DNA of 64,000 nt from Plotosus lineatus (GCA_024760905.1 CM045735.1:12772249-12836248); one strand, 5' to 3'. Counted from the stretch's first letter, positions 53,991 through 64,000 are shown. Made by a program: numbers and translations. The notes: generated from the letters alone by a model not told the origin.

Positions 53991-54330
53991 GGCAGTGATG
54001 GCCTGGTGGTATAGGGCGCTGGATTGCTGATCCTAAGGTTAGGGGTTCGAGTCCCACTCTCCACAAGGTTGTCACAGCCCCACCCCCCACTAGCTGCTAA
54101 ATGGGTTATCAAAGGCCAGCCATGTCTTCCACTGTCTATGGTGTGAGGCGTGTTAAAGAACCATTGATTACTTTCGTAAAGAGTAGGCTGCAAAGCCGTC
54201 GGCGTGTTTCCGCCCTGCGATGGCCTGGCGAGCTGTCCAGGGTGTACTCTGACCTTGCCCGAAGTTGGCTGGGATGGGCACCAGCCTCCCCGCGACCCAA
54301 ATTAGGATTAAGCGGATACAGAAAATGAAC
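53990..54330 (+). repeat. SINE family A, between two AAT repeats
   Basis: AGGCAGTGATGGCCTGGTGG to GGATTAAGCGGATACAGAAA. AAT repeats lie at 53951-53989 and 54340-54379. Confidence 0.87.
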
Positions 54331-54339
54331 TGAACGATG

Positions 54340-54341
54340 AA

Positions 54342-54379
<38 letters not shown>
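54340..54379. repeat. (AAT)n microsatellite
   Basis: About 12 units that join a family A SINE to a family B SINE. Confidence 0.95.
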
Positions 54380-54745
54380 GGCAGTGGTGGCCTGGTTGTA
54401 AAGGTGCTGGATTGCTGATCCTAAGGTTGGGGGTTTGAGTCCCACTCTCCACAAGGTTGTCACTGCCCCCCCCCCCCCCCCCCAAGTGCAGCTGACTGGG
54501 TTATCAAAGGCCGGCTATGTCTCTCACTGTCTATGGTGGGAGGTTCATGTAAAAGAACCATTGCTGACTTTCGTAAAGAGTAGCTGCAAAGCCGTCAGCG
54601 TGTTTCTGACCCTTGTTAAAGGGTTGTGTCAGGAAGGGCATCCGACATTAAAAAAAAACCTATGCCAAATCAAATGTGCGAATAATTGGCTGTGGCGGCC
54701 CCTGAGAAAGGGAGAAAGGCCAAAGGAAATCTCTCATTTGTCAGT
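54380..54745 (+). repeat. SINE family B, plus orientation
   Basis: GGCAGTGGTGGCCTGGTTGT through GTGTCAGGAAGGGCATCCGA to GCTGTGGCGGCCCCTGAGAA and AAAGGCCAAAGGAAA. It shows the family B tail in the sense direction. Confidence 0.87.
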
Positions 54746-55126
54746 ATTGACGGGAATGCCATTAAATGTTAAGCATGTTTTATAACCCGAGATTAAAATT
54801 AACCCAGACTGCAAATTTAAGTTTAAATTACTGTGTATTAAAATGAATATGTTTAAATTGAGTACAGTGAGACACACGACCACGTCTGCTGAGTTCATGA
54901 TATATATTTTTGTGTGTATCTCTTCAGAGTATGATTACTAAATGGGTGAGGCTGTTGGATTTCGGGTTAATGATTAAACCTTCTTGATGGAAGTTAACCG
55001 AGACAACGTGCCTGAATGAACAGAGACAAAAGGACCTTTGCTCGCAAACTCAAAATGCATTTTTAATTGAGCCACACAAATGAGAATCACAGTGTCCCTT
55101 TAATCTGATGACTCATCCATTAGCTT

Positions 55127-55282
55127 CTATTCAATCAACAGCTCAGTGCACAGGTCTAGCATCACCGCCGCCATAGGCACCAGCAGCACACCGTCAACAA
55201 CGTACAGGATTGGTGGGGGGTTTATATCTATTTCCTGTGAATGAGGTTTTGACAGACAGAGCTTGAGGTTATCTTCGGTGCA
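55127..55282 (-). CDS. Candidate 3' terminal coding exon, gene unknown
   Basis: On the minus strand, acceptor ACTTCACAG|TGCACC at 55283/55282 opens 51 codons to TAG at 55129-55127. The peptide begins CTEDNLKLCLSKPHSQEIDI, then NPPPILYVVDGVLLVPMAAV and MLDLCTELLIE. It has a hydrophobic segment with an Asp near its start, and composition unlike the nearby repeats. It lies 1.2 kb downstream of GNG8 on the same strand, and I see no partner exon between. It could be an alternative GNG8 end, part of an interleaved gene, a relic or chance. Confidence 0.3.
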   Translation of the reverse strand, partial: CTEDNLKLCLSKPHSQEIDINPPPILYVVDGVLLVPMAAVMLDLCTELLIE

Positions 55283-55524
55283 CTGTGAAGTATTTTAAAA
55301 GAATGTTGAATAATTTTGAAGTCATATATGATATTAAAATTATCAAACACAAAATGAATACACAAACATCGTATGATATGTGTGAAATACAGACAATATC
55401 GTGACCTTAGCATTATAAGGTCAGACAGTATCTGCATTGAAACTGATGGTTCGTTAGAACTTTATAATGCTCAAGTTATGATTTGGTTCTAAGAACTGTA
55501 AGGAGATACAGTATACACTGAGGG

Positions 55525-55815
55525 GATGGTGGTGTTGTAGTTAGCCTGGGATCACGCCCCGGACTCGGGCATTTAGCTGTGGAAGGTTACATGTTAACGC
55601 TCTACTGTACTTTTGTTGGTTATCTCTGCATACCCCCCCCCCCCCACACACACACACACACACAGTCCAAAGGACATGCACATTGTTCCTTTTGGCTGTT
55701 CCAAATTGCCCCTAGGTCAGAGTGTGGTATGTGGTTTGGCAAGCCGTTCAGGGTGTTCAGTATAGGCTGAGAGAGGCTCCAGCTGCCCCAAGGCCTTAGC
55801 AGGATAATGTGGTGT
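55525..55815 (+). repeat. L2-tailed SINE, degraded
   Basis: GGTGGTGTTGTAGTTAGCCT, CAGTCCAAAGGACATGCACA, GAGAGGCTCCAGCTGCCCC; includes C and CA runs. Confidence 0.65.
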
Positions 55816-55898
55816 GGACACAGCGAGAAAGAGAAAGAGACAAAGAGGTACACCAAACAAGGTATGTGTAAAAAAATGATTCATAAAATAAACAATTA

Positions 55899-56334
55899 CA
55901 GTGATCGCTACTTAATGCTTCAGTTTCTGCAGCTTCAGTGCATTGCAGGTTTTTCAAAAATATTCATCGAAAAATAAAAAAATAAATTAATTAAGGAAAA
56001 ATAGCGGAAACAGTTAAGGAAAATACTGCAAAACAAGGCCAATTATGCAAAAAAAACAAAAAACCCCAAACCCCCCAACAAAACAACTTATATTTTTATG
56101 TGAGGTGCGCATCTGAGTGTGTGTGTATTTATATTTTATTTACATCTTATGCATTATTTTTGAATATTTAATTGTTATGATAAGCATTTATAGTGTTCAA
56201 TATGTATTTATTGATATTATATACACATATACATGTACGTATACGTCAGTCAGGGTGGTCGATCCTACTTCGCGGAAATCAGCGGTCACGGGGGGGTCTC
56301 GGTCCCCATTAACCGCAGGAAATGAGGGATCGCT
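55899..56334 (-). mobile_element. Tigger/pogo-like MITE, copy 9
   Basis: TA-flanked; CAGTGATCGCTACTTAATGC to ATGAGGGATCGCTG. About 190 bp below the GNG8 stop codon, so it may lie in the GNG8 3' UTR. Confidence 0.87.
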
Positions 56335-56525
56335 GTATAGTGAAAGCATAGTTCAGTGCAAAGTCCCTATTAAAACAATTTAAGAAGCTGATTAGCGCTG
56401 TAATGAAGAAATGTTAAAAATATAACCACGACAAAATGTAGGTGACGTAGATGTGTTCATGGAGAATACAGTAATTCCCTTTTAAAAATAAATAGATGAA
56501 TATGATCGGTCAAGTGGATGGGAAG

Positions 56526-56654
56526 CTACAAAATTGCACAAAAAATCTTTTTCTCTCTAAAAGGGTTTTCCGAGTTGGGCATTGGAGAGACGAGAGGATC
56601 TTCTTTAGCATGAGACTCACAGTACGACATCAGTTCAGTGGCTGCTTTAGACAC
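56526..56654 (-). CDS. gng8: GNG8 coding exon 2
   Basis: Acceptor TTTTCAG|GTGTCT; TAG at 56528-56526. Encodes [25 protein letters not shown] and the CAIL prenylation box. It is too short to stand out as a long ORF. Confidence 0.93.
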   Translation of the reverse strand: MSKAATELMSYCESHAKEDPLVSPMPNSENPFREKKIFCAIL

Positions 56655-59600
56655 CTGAAAAAAAGAAGAAGTAAATTCAGTTGAGGAAATAGGGGTATTA
56701 GATGCCCCACCTCCTGGATCCTCTTGTGGAAATGGGCCACCATGGGTGGGTCCATCTCATGGTGGAAACTATTTAGCATTCTCAGAATGGCAGAGAAAGT
56801 ATTGTGGTTGTGTTTGCATTGATTGAATGTACAGTATGTGGGAATGAATGAAAGATTATTTATATTTACGGCATTTGGCAGACAATCTTATTCAGAACAA
56901 CTTTACAGTTATCATTTTTATATAATGGAGCAATTGAGGGTTAAAGTGGTGATAGTGGGGCTTGAACCACTGACCTTTGGATCAGTAACCCATGACCTCA
57001 AGCACTACGCCACCACTGCCCTATGCTGTTACTGTTTCAAATGCTGGTGGAACACTAGCATAGACATTGGCATGTTCTCCTCACAGCAAGGAGGTCCAGG
57101 GATCGAATTCAGGGCTCAGGTGTTTCTGTGTGAAGTTCGCATGTTCTCCCTGGGTTTTCTCCAGATACACTGGTTTTCTCCCACAGTCCAAAGACATGCA
57201 CATTAGGCTCACTGGGTGTTTCATTTGGGCCTCTCACCCAATCACCCAATGTTGACAGAGACAAGCTGTAACCTCCTGCAGTTTGGCAAATGACTGAGTG
57301 AGAGACAGCATGGAGGAGAATCTAAAAATTACCTATAAGGCACTGAAAAATGAAAAAACAGATTTTTGAACCCCAGCAAATCTGCAGCAGCATCATGTCA
57401 CGCCCCCCCAACACAATTATACACATAAACAATCTCCGGCAATGTCAATGCTATTGTTGTGAAGGAGCTACCATGAGAATAATACGTGATGATTCTACAG
57501 TGGTCCTTTACCAGAGTACAGAAGTATGAAAAATATTTCCATAGCAACAGGTGGATGTATATACTACAATTGTATGGGAGGGTTTGTCCACCATTTGGCA
57601 GGATGTGAATAAACAAGATCATATTGTTAAGTCCACCTGTTGCTATATCAATATTATACAAATCCCCCAGGAATGGATTACTCTTGTCTGGGACTGTTAT
57701 ACTCATAAATGTCCAACACTTATATTCACACATATTACGGGCTGCACAAGAACGCTAAGGGTGTGCTGTGGTATCACTAAGTGTTTCTCGGCACATCCTT
57801 TAAAAGTCCCTATTCAGTACTGAATTTCCTCTGTGCGTTGTCTTCCATTACAAAGATTTCCTGGCAAACCACTATGTATCAGAATTGGTATCTTATATTC
57901 ACGTGTTTTTCATCTTGTTTTGGTTCTGTGTCTGTTGAAAATAACAACAACAAGTCTAGGGCAGTGGTGGCCCGGTGGTATGGTGCTGGGTGATTCCTGA
58001 TTCCAAGGTCGGGGGGGTTCTATTACCGGGTTGTCACTGCTGTCCCCGCAATGCCGCTCTTGGTTATCAAAGGCTGGCCGTGTCTCTCACTGTCTATGGT
58101 GTAAAAGAACCATTGCTGACTTCTGTAAGAGTTGGCTGCATTGCTGTTCACATGTTTTTGCCCGGCGATTACCTGGAGGGCTGTCCAGGATGTACTCTGC
58201 CCTCACCCATGGTCAGCTGAGACAGGATTAAGCGGTTCAGAAAATAAATGAAAGAATAACAAGACCCCATGAATCTTATGCATGTGCAATAGCCTTACAG
58301 TGCTACCAAGATTTGTAGAAAGTGAGTGGGCGCAAGATCAAGTGTTCTGTGCTCTCCCTTGCCTCAAGATGGTAACGATAACTAATGCTATCCTGGCGCC
58401 AGGGTCATTGACACTTATGTGCAGGAGCAAGCAAATGGTTTCAGAAAGTCCTCATAGCTCATAGATTGCTGTCATTAGGGAATCCACTCATATAACGCTG
58501 TGTACTTAGTGTGCTGAAGTGTTATAGTAGCTCAATATGTGTAAAAGTAAAAGCCACATGACTTTGAGGACCCCGGTTTTCCCAGCAGAACACTGCCCTG
58601 AACATCACACTGCATTTGTTGGCTTGCTTTCTATGCATAGTCCATGCTGTTGCCATCTCTTCGACAAAAATTTGGCGTAATTGCGCCCAGCTCTTCATGT
58701 GATGTAAAAGGAAAATGTGAATTATCAGACCAGTCTACCTTCTTCAATTGTTCCATGGTCCAGGTTTGATGTTCATTGTGCCCACTATAGGCTCTTAGTG
58801 TTTGACAGGGGTCAAGCATGTGACCTTTGACTGGTCCATCGTTATGCCGCCTTATACACGCAATTAGCAATGCACTGTGTTCTTCTAACTCCTTATCTGT
58901 CATAGCCAGCATGAGCTTTCTTAGCAATTTGTACTTTTCTGTAGCTTCAGACCACATGAGATTCCGTCCCCCATATGTGCTGCTGTTTCACTGTTTGCAT
59001 TTCCTTCCTGCACTTTTTTTTGGTACGAACAACCACAAAACAAGAACACCCCCCCACAAGACCTAAGTTTTAGCAATGCACAGACTCATAGCAATGCCAT
59101 AACTTACTTTCAAAGAAAGAATTTGACTGGAATCGCAAGCAATCAGTCACCGACGTTTCCTCATTCGTGTTGCCACATTTGATCCTATAATAATGGAATT
59201 CTGTGAACTTTTTAAAATCTTGTGACTTACACCTAAAAAAAAAAAAAAAAAAAGTTCCAAAGTAGAAAGCTAGCATGATTACAAACTTCTTTCCGCTGAA
59301 ACTTTTGAGTAGAAATATGTACAAAAGGCTCAGTGGTTTTTGGAAGGACTATCGTGCCAAATCATTTAATCCTACTAAAGTAGCGGGGAGGCTAGAACCT
59401 GTCTCAGCTGACACCAGGTGAAGGTCACCCTGAACAGCTCACCAGACCATCAGAGAACCAACACACATACAACCAATTACACTCACACCTTGTTGTAATT
59501 TTGAACATTCTAATGTGCATGTTTTTGGACTGTGGGGAGAGACTGGGGTACCTGGAGGAAACCCCCGTTAGCACAGGGAGGACATGTAAACGCCACTCGA

Positions 59601-60297
59601 ACCCAGAACCTTCTTGCTATAAGGTGGGCATGCAGCCTTACTGTTTCTTTTTGTTTTTCTTAAAAATATGACATTGTGGAACAAGCTATTATTTTCTGAA
59701 CCTGCAGTCCTTTAAGGGCAGTGGTGGCCTCGTGGTATAGGTGCTGGATCACTGATCGTTGGTAGTTGGTGGTTCACACCCCACTCACCACAGGTTGTCC
59801 TCCTCTCCACAAGGCTGGCCATGTCTCTCACTGTCTATGGTGTGAGGTTCATGCAAAAGAACCATTGCTGACTTTCGATAAGAGTAGCTGCAAAGCCGTC
59901 GGTGTGTTCCCGCCCTGCGATGGCCTGGTGAGCTGTCCATGGTATACTCTGCCCTCGCCCGGAGTCAGCTGAGATGGGTGCCAACCTCCCCGCGACCCTA
60001 ATTAGGATTAAGTGGTTACAGAAAATGAACAGTCCTTTAAGAGTAACCAGCAGCTCTTACTGGTTAAAAGAGAGGAAACACTCAGACAATTGGATTTGTA
60101 AGATCATTTTCAGCGTTGGGATACAAAACACTTTGATCCGTACATGGGCTTATGTTAAATATAGGAGTAAGAGGTGTCTTGGTGACGTTGACAGTATATA
60201 ATTGGTCACTCACCATCATTCTGTCAATGTTAACCTCCAGTTTTAACTGTTCCACTGTCTTCCGCGCATCTGCAATCTTGGCCATGTTGTTGGACAT
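56526..60297 (-). CDS. gng8: G protein gamma subunit, GNG8-like (2 coding exons)
   Basis: Heterotrimeric G-protein gamma subunit, which pairs with G-beta at the membrane. Exons are 60297-60214 (28 codons) and 56654-56526 (42 codons plus stop), joined in phase 0 across a 3.6-kb intron, giving the 70 aa typical of the family. The N-terminus [20 protein letters not shown] is nearly that of mammalian GNG8, as is EVNIDRM. The second exon has [20 protein letters not shown], the family's NPFREKK and the CAAX box CAIL. A final Leu predicts geranylgeranylation of the Cys. The C-terminus is more like GNG2 (CAIL) than human GNG8, so a fish GNG2/3-type paralogue is possible, but the N-terminus favours GNG8. 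The intron contains SINEs and a decayed Tc1 piece. Confidence 0.92.
56845..57025 (-). repeat. tRNA SINE (V-SINE/DANA-like)
   Basis: CATTTGGCAGACAATCTTAT (3' end reversed) to CTACGCCACCACTGCCC; B box reversed GGGGCTTGAACCACTG. Lies in the GNG8 intron. Confidence 0.7.
57040..57300 (+). repeat. L2-tailed SINE
   Basis: CTCACAGCAAGGAGGTCCAG, then GTGTGAAGTTCGCATGTTCT and CACAGTCCAAAGACATGCAC. GNG8 intron. Confidence 0.75.
57959..58245 (+). repeat. SINE family A
   Basis: GGGCAGTGGTGGCCCGGTGG to CAGGATTAAGCGGTTCAGAA; several small deletions. GNG8 intron. Confidence 0.83.
58620..58960 (-). mobile_element. Decayed Tc1-like fragment
   Basis: A minus-strand ORF reads [20 protein letters not shown], like the WT-W-KVLWSDES block of Tc1 transposases, followed by unmatched sequence. 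Located inside the GNG8 intron. Similarity is short, and the rest of the ORF is unassigned. Confidence 0.45.
59360..59640 (-). repeat. L2-tailed SINE
   Basis: TCATTTAATCCTACTAAAGT, GGACTGTGGGGAGAGACTGG, CGAACCCAGAACCTTCTTGC. GNG8 intron. Confidence 0.72.
59717..60030 (+). repeat. SINE family A
   Basis: GGGCAGTGGTGGCCTCGTGG to GGATTAAGTGGTTACAGAAA. GNG8 intron. Confidence 0.86.
60214..60297 (-). CDS. gng8: GNG8 coding exon 1
   Basis: ATG at 60297-60295, donor ATGATG|GTGAGT. Encodes the 28-residue N-terminal helix that forms a coiled coil with G-beta in this family. Confidence 0.93.
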
Positions 60298-60299
60298 TC

Positions 60300-61333
60300 T
60301 GCTTTACACACTTTTTTTATCCTCGATCAATCCCAAGCAGGTGGTTCAGCTTTCTCCTGGGGGAAAAAAAAACAGAAACCTGTAACATTTTGGAGGTGAT
60401 CTGTGCACGCATGAGATCATATTTGAAAAAAAAAAAAAAATCATTGCTCCCAAAAAAATGCCTATCTTTTAATATAGGTCAAAAGGACATGCCCGCTAGG
60501 GGGAGACATTTCATTATAACTATGCAAAGTTAAAATAACCCATTTGTGCCTGGAGGAGGTCAATTTCATTCTATGAGTTCTTTTCTAATTATTATTATTC
60601 TTGTGATGTGTTCCAGACTGTATTCTAAGTGTGCAATCATAAGCACATTTATTAAACACAATGCATTCAGATCTTAATATATAATAATGTGTATTTCGTG
60701 TTCACGTTCTAATTTCTAACTCTTCTTTTTCCCCTCCTCTCATTAGAGGCTGGGTGAGGTGGAGCAGCAGTAATTGTTTTGTTGAGTTCATCTGGGTCTC
60801 AGCTGGTCATATACAGCATGAGGCTCAGTGGGAAAAGAAAGCACAAGTACAGGTATCCTCATAAGGCTTCCAATAAGCTGCTCAGTGTCCCACGTCTTTC
60901 GGTTTCCCTTCAGTAACCTTTTATATTAACAGTAGCTTAAGCGGAGATGAATTATTAACATAGTATTGCTGCTTGAGATTTCCGTATAACGACTTGTGCT
61001 ATTGTATTGACTTAATGTGGTGAAATAAATAAAATGAAATGGAACTACAAATTAAATTTTATGTTAGAAGTTTATAAGCGCAGCATAAAAGCACAGCATA
61101 TTCTTAGTTTCCTATATTATTGATATAAATGTAGCATATATATATTTTTCATAGCTATACATTTAATCATTTAAAAATTATTATTATAATTGAAATTGCA
61201 ATAATATACATATGTACTGTAATTAGTTTTTCACATTACATCATTATTGTTGTCCTTCCTGCCTATCCTGGTTAAAACATGAAAAAAAATAACAGTTATA
61301 ATTTATACACACACTTGGGTCTTCAAAATTCTG

Positions 61334-61382
<49 letters not shown>

Positions 61383-61980
61383 CAAAAATATATAGTGGTA
61401 TAGTAATAGACTTACTACAAAGAATGCCCAAGATTGTCCAAGATTCAAACTGCAGAAATTGAGTTTTATTGTTGATTATACGAAGCTCACATTAGCAGTG
61501 TTACAGAAGCAAATGCGGGTACACAGAGGACTTAGGTTGGTAGGAGGGATGGGAAAGGTTGCCTCCTCTCATAATTAGTGTTTATTCCTCCCCCATATTG
61601 GGCTGCATAGGTGAGTCCCAGGCTTCATGTGGTGCGACCTTCTATTGAGTCTAGCATTGATGGTGTGGCAAAAATACAGTCCTATTATTTTATATACACA
61701 TGGATATTATGGACTAATACTATTAGGTTAATGTATCATAAAGAGAGAAAGATCTGAAATTATAAATATAAAATGTTTTTCAGTTTAATATCAGCTCATT
61801 GTTTGATATGCAGTCTGTTGGTAAACACTTTAATGAGTGTTACGAACAGCCTGCGGCTCATCAGAGCCACCAGAGATAATCTGTTTTTCTGCTCTCCACC
61901 GCCAAATATTTACCTGTTACAGTACTAAAGGCTCAGGAACCTAAGCATGAATTCACTACCTGCCTAATATGCATGAAGTG
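60300..61980. other. Region upstream of GNG8, nothing firm
   Basis: Presumably holds the GNG8 promoter and 5' UTR exons, but I cannot place them. AT-rich with one AAT repeat. A plus-strand segment near 60740-60853 has splice-like edges but no supported coding. Confidence 0.5.
61336..61380. repeat. (AAT)n microsatellite
   Basis: About 15 units in a gene-free stretch. Confidence 0.95.
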
Positions 61981-61984
61981 TTTT

Positions 61985-62140
61985 TCACTCACTCACTTAA
62001 TCCTATTAGGGAAAGAGGTTGGACCCTATCTCAGCCAGCATTGGGAGAAAGAATAATACACCCTGAACAGCTGACCAGATTACTGAAGGGTCAACAAATA
62101 CCATTTACACTCACATCGACTCTAAGTACGATTTCGAGCA
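61985..62140 (-). repeat. L2-tailed SINE, tail part
   Basis: TCACTCACTTAATCCTATTA through TACACCCTGAACAGCTGACC; cut by the MITE at 62149. Confidence 0.65.
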
Positions 62141-62148
62141 AACAAGTA

Positions 62149-62654
62149 CAGGGATCCCTCACTTTCCGCGGTTAATTGGGACTGAGATCCCCACGCGACC
62201 ACCGAACTCTGCGAAGAAGGATAAACCCCCTCCTACCCCCGACTGGCATATATGTAAATGTTATGTTTATATACTATCGATAAATACATATTCAATGCTA
62301 TAAATGCTTATAATAACAAAATTCAAAAAAATGCATAAGATGTATATAAAATACACACACACATACACACACACACACACACACACTCAGATGCACATCT
62401 CACAAAAATGTAAGTAGTTTTGATGGGAGGTTTTGGGTTATTTTTTGTTTTGTGTTTGTTTAGGGGTTTTTTTTTTTTTTTTTTTTTTTGCATAATTGGC
62501 CTTGTTTTGTGACATTTTCCTTAACTTTTTCCCCTATTCTTCCTTAATTTCCTTATTTTTTAATTCGATGAATATTTAAAAAAAAAAAAAAAAAAAAAAA
62601 CCTTGATGCACTGAAGCCTTATGAACTGAAGCGTGAAATAGCGAGGGATCCCTG
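62149..62654 (+). mobile_element. Tigger/pogo-like MITE, copy 10
   Basis: TA-flanked; CAGGGATCCCTCACTTTCCG to GCGAGGGATCCCTG. The ends are perfect 14-bp inverted repeats apart from one base. Contains a CA repeat and long T and A runs. Confidence 0.9.
62346..62386. repeat. (CA)n microsatellite
   Basis: CA units inside MITE copy 10. Confidence 0.9.
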
Positions 62655-62684
62655 TATTCTAATTTGCATATCAGGGGTAGAGGT

Positions 62685-62862
62685 GGCTTAGTGGTTAAGG
62701 CAATGTGTTATTAATCTGAAGGTCAGCAGGTCAATCCTGACTGTCACTACTGTTGGGCCCTTGAGAAAGTCCCTTAACCTTCAATTAAAGATAATTACGT
62801 AATTGTAAGTTGCTCTGGATAACAGCGTCTGCCAAACGCTGTGAATATAAAATGTAAACATC
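62685..62862 (+). repeat. tRNA SINE (V-SINE-like)
   Basis: GGTAGAGGTGGCTTAGTGGT, GTTGGGCCCTTGAGAAAGTC, then GTTGCTCTGGATAACAGCGT. Confidence 0.75.
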
Positions 62863-62869
62863 TTTGAAC

Positions 62870-63005
62870 TATAGGAGGAAACCAGAGTACTAGAATGAAG
62901 CCCGCACAAACAGAACATGCCAACTCCACACTGAAATACCCACGCGCAGAACACAAACCCAGGACTTTCATGCTGTGAGGTGGACATGCCAACCACTATG
63001 ATACC
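62870..63005 (-). repeat. L2-tailed SINE, head part
   Basis: ATAGGAGGAAACCAGAGTAC to AACCACTATGATACCCTAAA. Confidence 0.65.
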
Positions 63006-63227
63006 CTAAAGTTTTTCTTTCGAAGTAGACTTGGGAAAGAAAATTAAAATAAACAACTCGTATCAAACTGGATCTCGTAATTTAAACGGAACCTGTCGGA
63101 GAGCTGTTTGTTTGTGACCCTCAAGAAATTGAGAGAAACCGCATATCTTTTTGACACTTGTCTCACAGCTTTTCAGCAGTAGTTGGAGATCTCACCACAG
63201 GGGTCTGGATTCCACCTCCGGATTTTA

Positions 63228-63303
63228 ATGTCAGCTGCCTCATTAGCCGCTGTTTTCGTTTATCTATCGGGCTACGCGCAGCAAGGAGTGCAAGAGAGCG
63301 ACG
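63228..63303 (+). CDS. Candidate first exon with signal peptide, gene unknown
   Basis: ATG at 63228 opens MSAASLAAVFVYLSGYAQQG, then VQESD, ending GACG|GTGAGG in phase 1. A hydrophobic leader that ends with Tyr-Ala-Gln before a phase-1 donor is typical of first exons of secreted or immunoglobulin-type receptors. The rest would lie beyond 64000, with SYCN antisense in its first intron. I do not recognise the protein, and a chance ORF is possible. Confidence 0.35.
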
Positions 63304-63571
63304 GTGAGGTTACACAACTCAGCTTGATTCCTTAGACAACCCTAAACATCTATGGGATCTTGACAAATTTACTTTGTGTTCCTTTTGGAAATAACACCTA
63401 AAGAAGCATGCAGAAATTATTTCAGATTGCTAATTAAACAGATTTAATGTTCACTTCAATGTAAAAACATGATTGAAGTCTGCACAATTTAATTCATCAA
63501 TCTCCACAATTAATTTCATGGACTTTCCCAGTGATTCTCAGTCTCTCCTCCCCGTCCCGCTTCAGCAGCAT

Positions 63572-63967
63572 TTAGCACACGCAGTAATATGCAGAGATGT
63601 CATTCTCCCAGCTTCCGAACAAGCCCTGCTGAACATCTTTGAGGCGGTACACGATGCCGGAAGAAAACTTCCTCTTGTTTCCTCCCTTCTTGGTGCGAGA
63701 CCACACGGTCAGAGAGCACAGCCTGTTCACCACGAGAGAAGATATGCGGTTGTCCCAGCGCCATGGAATGATTGGGACATCATCATTGGGATAGGCATCG
63801 ATGTACTCGCCCCCACAGCTTTGTTCGTAGTAGTAGTGACTGTCTTCAAACATGCGAGCGCAGATCTTTTTGCCTTCAGCATCTTTCAGGGAGCTCGGTT
63901 CTGGACACTGAGCATCCAGGCCCAGGAAACACAGAGCGCAGAGAAGCAGAGCAAAAGCAGACTTCAT
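63572..63967 (-). CDS. sycn: Syncollin (zymogen-granule protein), single exon
   Basis: Syncollin is a small secretory protein tightly bound to the lumenal side of zymogen-granule membranes in pancreatic acinar cells, involved in granule exocytosis. The single exon gives 131 aa (human 134). Residues 1-19 are a signal peptide (MKSAFALLLCALCFLGLDA). The mature part has six Cys (positions about 20, 36, 50, 84, 129, 131). Family motifs: CPEPSSLKDAEGKKICARMF, YYEQSCGGEY, SSLVVNRLCSLTVWSR, KFSSGIVYRL, GSWENDISAYYCVC. The start is the only ATG before a clean signal peptide. Only 33 nt of upstream sequence is in the window. ATTAAA on the minus strand at 63448-63443 could serve as a poly(A) signal. Confidence 0.93.
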   Translation of the reverse strand: MKSAFALLLCALCFLGLDAQCPEPSSLKDAEGKKICARMFEDSHYYYEQSCGGEYIDAYPNDDVPIIPWRWDNRISSLVVNRLCSLTVWSRTKKGGNKRKFSSGIVYRLKDVQQGLFGSWENDISAYYCVC

Positions 63968-64000
63968 GGCTTTTGTGTGTGTTCGAGCTATGAGTGCTTT

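Noticed and set aside
55127..55282. Possible CD3-zeta/Fc-gamma-like transmembrane segment (LYVVDGVLL)
   Set aside because: Only a loose resemblance (Asp near the start of a hydrophobic stretch). No ITAM follows and the ORF stops, so no family is assigned.
60740..60853. Possible plus-strand exon ending AAGTACAG|GTATCC
   Set aside because: Splice-like edges but no frame that I can link to any gene and no recognisable protein.

Overview
This is animal nuclear DNA, almost certainly from a ray-finned (teleost) fish. Genes are split by GT-AG introns. The repeats are typical of fish: Rex3, RTE and L2 LINEs, tRNA-derived SINEs with LINE-like tails, Tc1, Tigger/pogo-like MITEs and a Penelope-like remnant. 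The SINE repertoire would fit an otophysan such as a catfish, but that is only a guess. I saw no CRISPR array, prokaryotic operon or retrovirus.

Four host genes are recognisable. (1) NFRKB, plus strand, 4691-34973: 25 coding exons whose phases all agree, giving 1292 codons plus a stop. It encodes the INO80-complex subunit that binds UCHL5. (2) TMEM45B, minus strand, 46073-43191: five coding exons, 279 aa. NFRKB and TMEM45B are also close neighbours in human (11q24). (3) GNG8-like G-protein gamma subunit, minus strand, 60297-56526: two coding exons, 70 aa, ending in the CAAX box CAIL. (4) Syncollin (SYCN), minus strand, 63967-63572: one exon, 131 aa, with a signal peptide. In human, GNG8 and SYCN lie on 19q13, so the window joins two human neighbourhoods. 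Two further exon-like segments are unassigned: a minus-strand terminal exon at 55282-55127 and a plus-strand signal-peptide first exon at 63228-63303.

Most of the rest is transposable elements. The introns of NFRKB hold two Rex3 copies (about 10357-12768 minus; 21977-25010 plus, with a 13-bp target-site duplication), RTE LINE pieces, a Tc1 remnant, MITEs, two long foldback palindromes and, at 33030-32976 on the minus strand, a complete hammerhead-ribozyme fold of the type known from Penelope-like elements. Between NFRKB and TMEM45B, an L2-type LINE with an unbroken 966-codon ORF (37202-40102) sits inside an older RTE LINE, splitting it at 36936/40531. The TMEM45B-GNG8 interval (46-60 kb) is packed with SINEs, many in pairs or joined through AAT repeats.

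I found no obviously new biological system. The items most worth a second look are the hammerhead ribozyme, the intact nested L2, the SINE family whose tail matches the resident RTE LINE, the foldback elements and the two unassigned exons.
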